From contig CAVZYN010000001.1 in assembly GCA_963779515.1 (NCBI GenBank), positions 558,001-622,000 of the forward strand: 64,000 bases of DNA. The letters are read 5' to 3'. Source of the stretch: CAVZYN01 sp963779515. GTDB taxonomy: Bacteria; Pseudomonadota; Alphaproteobacteria; Rhizobiales; Hyphomicrobiaceae. Shown here piece after piece: positions 62,570 through 64,000 of the stretch; within the stretch, counting starts at the first letter, position 1; each line of letters opens with the position of its first letter. Position numbers and translations under genes: made by a program. The notes below the pieces were generated by a model. That model was not told the DNA's origin and did not search any database. It saw only the letters and a list, made by a program, of their open reading frames with translations.

Positions 62570-63094
62570 ATGCCGCGAAGAGCAAGATTTTCGATGCCGA
62601 TGTGGATCGCCGCGCTCATCGGCTTGTTGGCGTGGCCCGGCGTCGCCGAGGCGCACGGCCTGCCGCCGGCTGTCGCAATCTTCATTTTGGCGTTCCTCGT
62701 CTTTGCCGCGGCCGCAATCGCGTTCGCCGATTTTTATGCGATCAGACTTTGGCTCCTTCCGCACCATGCGGGCGCTGCCGCGTTCCAGTCCGTCATCATC
62801 ACCGTGGCAACAGCAATTGCGGGGATGTATGTCTTGGGCCCGTTGGGACGATACGTGCCCGATAAGTTGGAGCCGATCCATATCGGAGCCGCGAGACTGT
62901 TGCGCGTGTACGATGTCCCCTTCGGCGTGGTGCTGGTGACGCTGGCGATTGTTCTAGCCAAGGCGCTGTTTCTGCGGTGGCGCTTCGCGCTGCCGGTGTC
63001 GCGGCGCACGCTTAGTGTTCTCGGACTGGCCAATTTCTTGAGCGTTGGCGCGGCAGGCCTCGCGGCGGCGGCCGTTGCTTTCTTTTGGCGATAG
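62570..63094 (+). CDS. Small multi-pass membrane protein
   Basis: 174 residues, four hydrophobic segments: a signal-like start ending AEAHGLPPA, then IFILAFLVFAAAAIAFADFY, and later VVLVTLAIVLAKALFLRW and LSVGAAGLAAAAVAFFW. Last gene of the four-gene cluster, 48 bp after the coiled-coil gene. I do not recognise a family. Confidence 0.7.
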   Translation: MPRRARFSMPMWIAALIGLLAWPGVAEAHGLPPAVAIFILAFLVFAAAAIAFADFYAIRLWLLPHHAGAAAFQSVIITVATAIAGMYVLGPLGRYVPDKLEPIHIGAARLLRVYDVPFGVVLVTLAIVLAKALFLRWRFALPVSRRTLSVLGLANFLSVGAAGLAAAAVAFFWR

Positions 63095-63105
63095 GGAAAA
63101 AGCGA

Positions 63106-64000
63106 ATGGCGTCATCCGATGGTGTGCCAGGCCCGCATGTTCGTACGGCACCTTCCGCGCGGCGCGTGAGCCGGCGCGTCGCGATGGCGGCATTGGCGTC
63201 AGCCGTGCTGCCCGCCCAGGTGACGGAGGCGGTTTCCGCCGCGCCTGTTGTGACAGGTGCAGCCGTCTTGGTGGCACAAGGGATGAAGCCGCTGACAGGC
63301 AAACGCGTCGGGCTGATCACCAACCAGACCGGACGCGTGGGCGGCGAGCACATCGCGGATCTGATCAGCAAGGCACCGGGCGTGAAGCTCGCGGCGATCT
63401 TCGCGCCGGAGCACGGTTTTCGCGGCAACGCCGAGGCGGGCGCGTCGGTCCGCGATGGCCGCGACCAAAAGACCGGCGCGCCGGTCTTCAGTCTCTACGG
63501 TGCTACCAAGAAGCCGGCGCCCGAGATACTGCGCGATGTCGATGTGCTCGTGTTCGATATCCAGGACGTCGGGGTCCGCTTCTACACCTACATCTCGACC
63601 ATGGGCCTCGCGATGCAGGCGGCCGCCGCACGAAAAATCCCCTTCGTCGTCCTCGATCGGCCAAACCCGCTCGGCGGCGTCGATGTGTCGGGCTTTGTGC
63701 GCGAAGCCGCGCACACCTCGTTCGTTGGCCAGTATCCGATCCCGATCGTGCATGGCCTGACGGTCGCGGAACTAGCGCACATGATCAAGATGGAGCGCTG
63801 GCTCGATGGCCTCGAGATGCTCGATCTCTCCGTCATGGCGATGACGGGTTGGAAGCGATCAATGCGTTGGCCGGCAACGGGCCTCACGTGGGTCGCAACC
63901 AGCCCCAATATCCCGACCTTCGATGCAGCACTGGTCTATCCGGGGATCGGCCTCGTCGGCGATACGCTGATGAACGAGGGGCGCGGCACGCCGACTCCGT
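63106..64000 (+). CDS. NamZ-like (DUF1343) exo-beta-N-acetylmuramidase, 5' part
   Basis: 298 residues are visible; the frame runs off the right edge. After a Tat-like N-terminus (RRVSRRVAMAALASAVLPAQ) comes the DUF1343 fold: KRVGLITNQTGRVGG, IFAPEHGFRGNAEAG, DIQDVGVRFYTYISTMGLAM, VVLDRPNPLGG and SPNIPTFDAALVYPG. NamZ cleaves MurNAc from peptidoglycan fragments in wall recycling. The start ATG lies 12 bp after the previous stop and shares its message. Confidence 0.92.
   Translation, partial: MASSDGVPGPHVRTAPSARRVSRRVAMAALASAVLPAQVTEAVSAAPVVTGAAVLVAQGMKPLTGKRVGLITNQTGRVGGEHIADLISKAPGVKLAAIFAPEHGFRGNAEAGASVRDGRDQKTGAPVFSLYGATKKPAPEILRDVDVLVFDIQDVGVRFYTYISTMGLAMQAAAARKIPFVVLDRPNPLGGVDVSGFVREAAHTSFVGQYPIPIVHGLTVAELAHMIKMERWLDGLEMLDLSVMAMTGWKRSMRWPATGLTWVATSPNIPTFDAALVYPGIGLVGDTLMNEGRGTPTP

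Overview
The window reads as a chromosomal segment of a high-GC alphaproteobacterium of the order Hyphomicrobiales (Rhizobiales), probably close to Xanthobacteraceae/Bradyrhizobiaceae. The reasons are a C4-type 5-aminolevulinate synthase, an NDUFS4-like complex I accessory subunit, the gene orders glyA-nrdR-ribD-ribE-ribB-ribH-nusB and DUF177-plsX-fabH-ihfA-merR, and several Bug/TctC, TRAP and TTT uptake systems. The genus cannot be fixed from sequence alone.

Layout. 1-8.6 kb: end of a caspase-like protein, puuE, the rplI-DUF2232-rpsR-rpsF ribosomal operon (minus strand), hemA, an orphan Phd-type antitoxin, a Bug-family binding protein and an exported hydrolase-like protein. 8.8-15.1 kb: glyA, nrdR and the riboflavin operon with a thioesterase and nusB. 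15.2-18.7 kb: a TRAP transporter that separates nusB from thiL. 18.9-24.5 kb: thiL, a cupin, a Uma2-type nuclease, a TauE-type exporter and hppA. 24.6-29.4 kb: a GNAT/DUF1778 toxin-antitoxin pair, DUF2189, an ABM-fold protein and a cyanide-insensitive-type bd oxidase (cydA, cydB). 29.6-35.8 kb: bamE, a bc1 assembly chaperone, DUF177, plsX, fabH, ihfA, a MerR regulator, a phosphopantetheinyl transferase and a SnoaL-like protein. 36.5-43.0 kb: a TVP38 membrane protein and a carboxylate-use module in which a crotonase and a class III CoA-transferase diverge from a GntR regulator and a TctC-TctB-TctA transporter. 43-48.4 kb: an accessory island with a broken DoxX gene, a flavin oxidase, a winged-helix/hydrolase fusion, a small three-helix membrane protein and a hydrolase/nucleotide-cyclase fusion. 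48.7-53.8 kb: OsmC, a methyltransferase, and a flavoprotein/cytochrome b561-YceI/glyoxalase operon. 54.4-64 kb: a double cold-shock protein, DUF192, tRNA-Pro, a complex I subunit, tRNA-Arg, a DUF937/coiled-coil/OmpA protein, a four-gene cluster of unknown function and the start of a NamZ-like muramidase.

Most interesting region: 46.5-48.4 kb. A 178-residue protein with the helix layout and D-x-K-A motif of PycTM/DUF5706-type effectors lies 18 bp before a class III nucleotide cyclase fused to an alpha/beta hydrolase. The pair resembles the effector-plus-cyclase logic of Pycsar anti-phage systems, but with a hydrolase-fused cyclase that has lost the usual purine-selecting lysine. The wHTH/hydrolase fusion just upstream may belong to the same signalling island.

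Sequence quality: five genes (ribD, the tctC homologue, the DoxX gene, the HI0933-type flavoprotein and the OmpA fusion) are each broken by a single-base indel that restores a canonical protein when corrected. ribD should be needed, so at least some of these are probably assembly errors. Dispersed palindromic repeats occupy many intergenic gaps.
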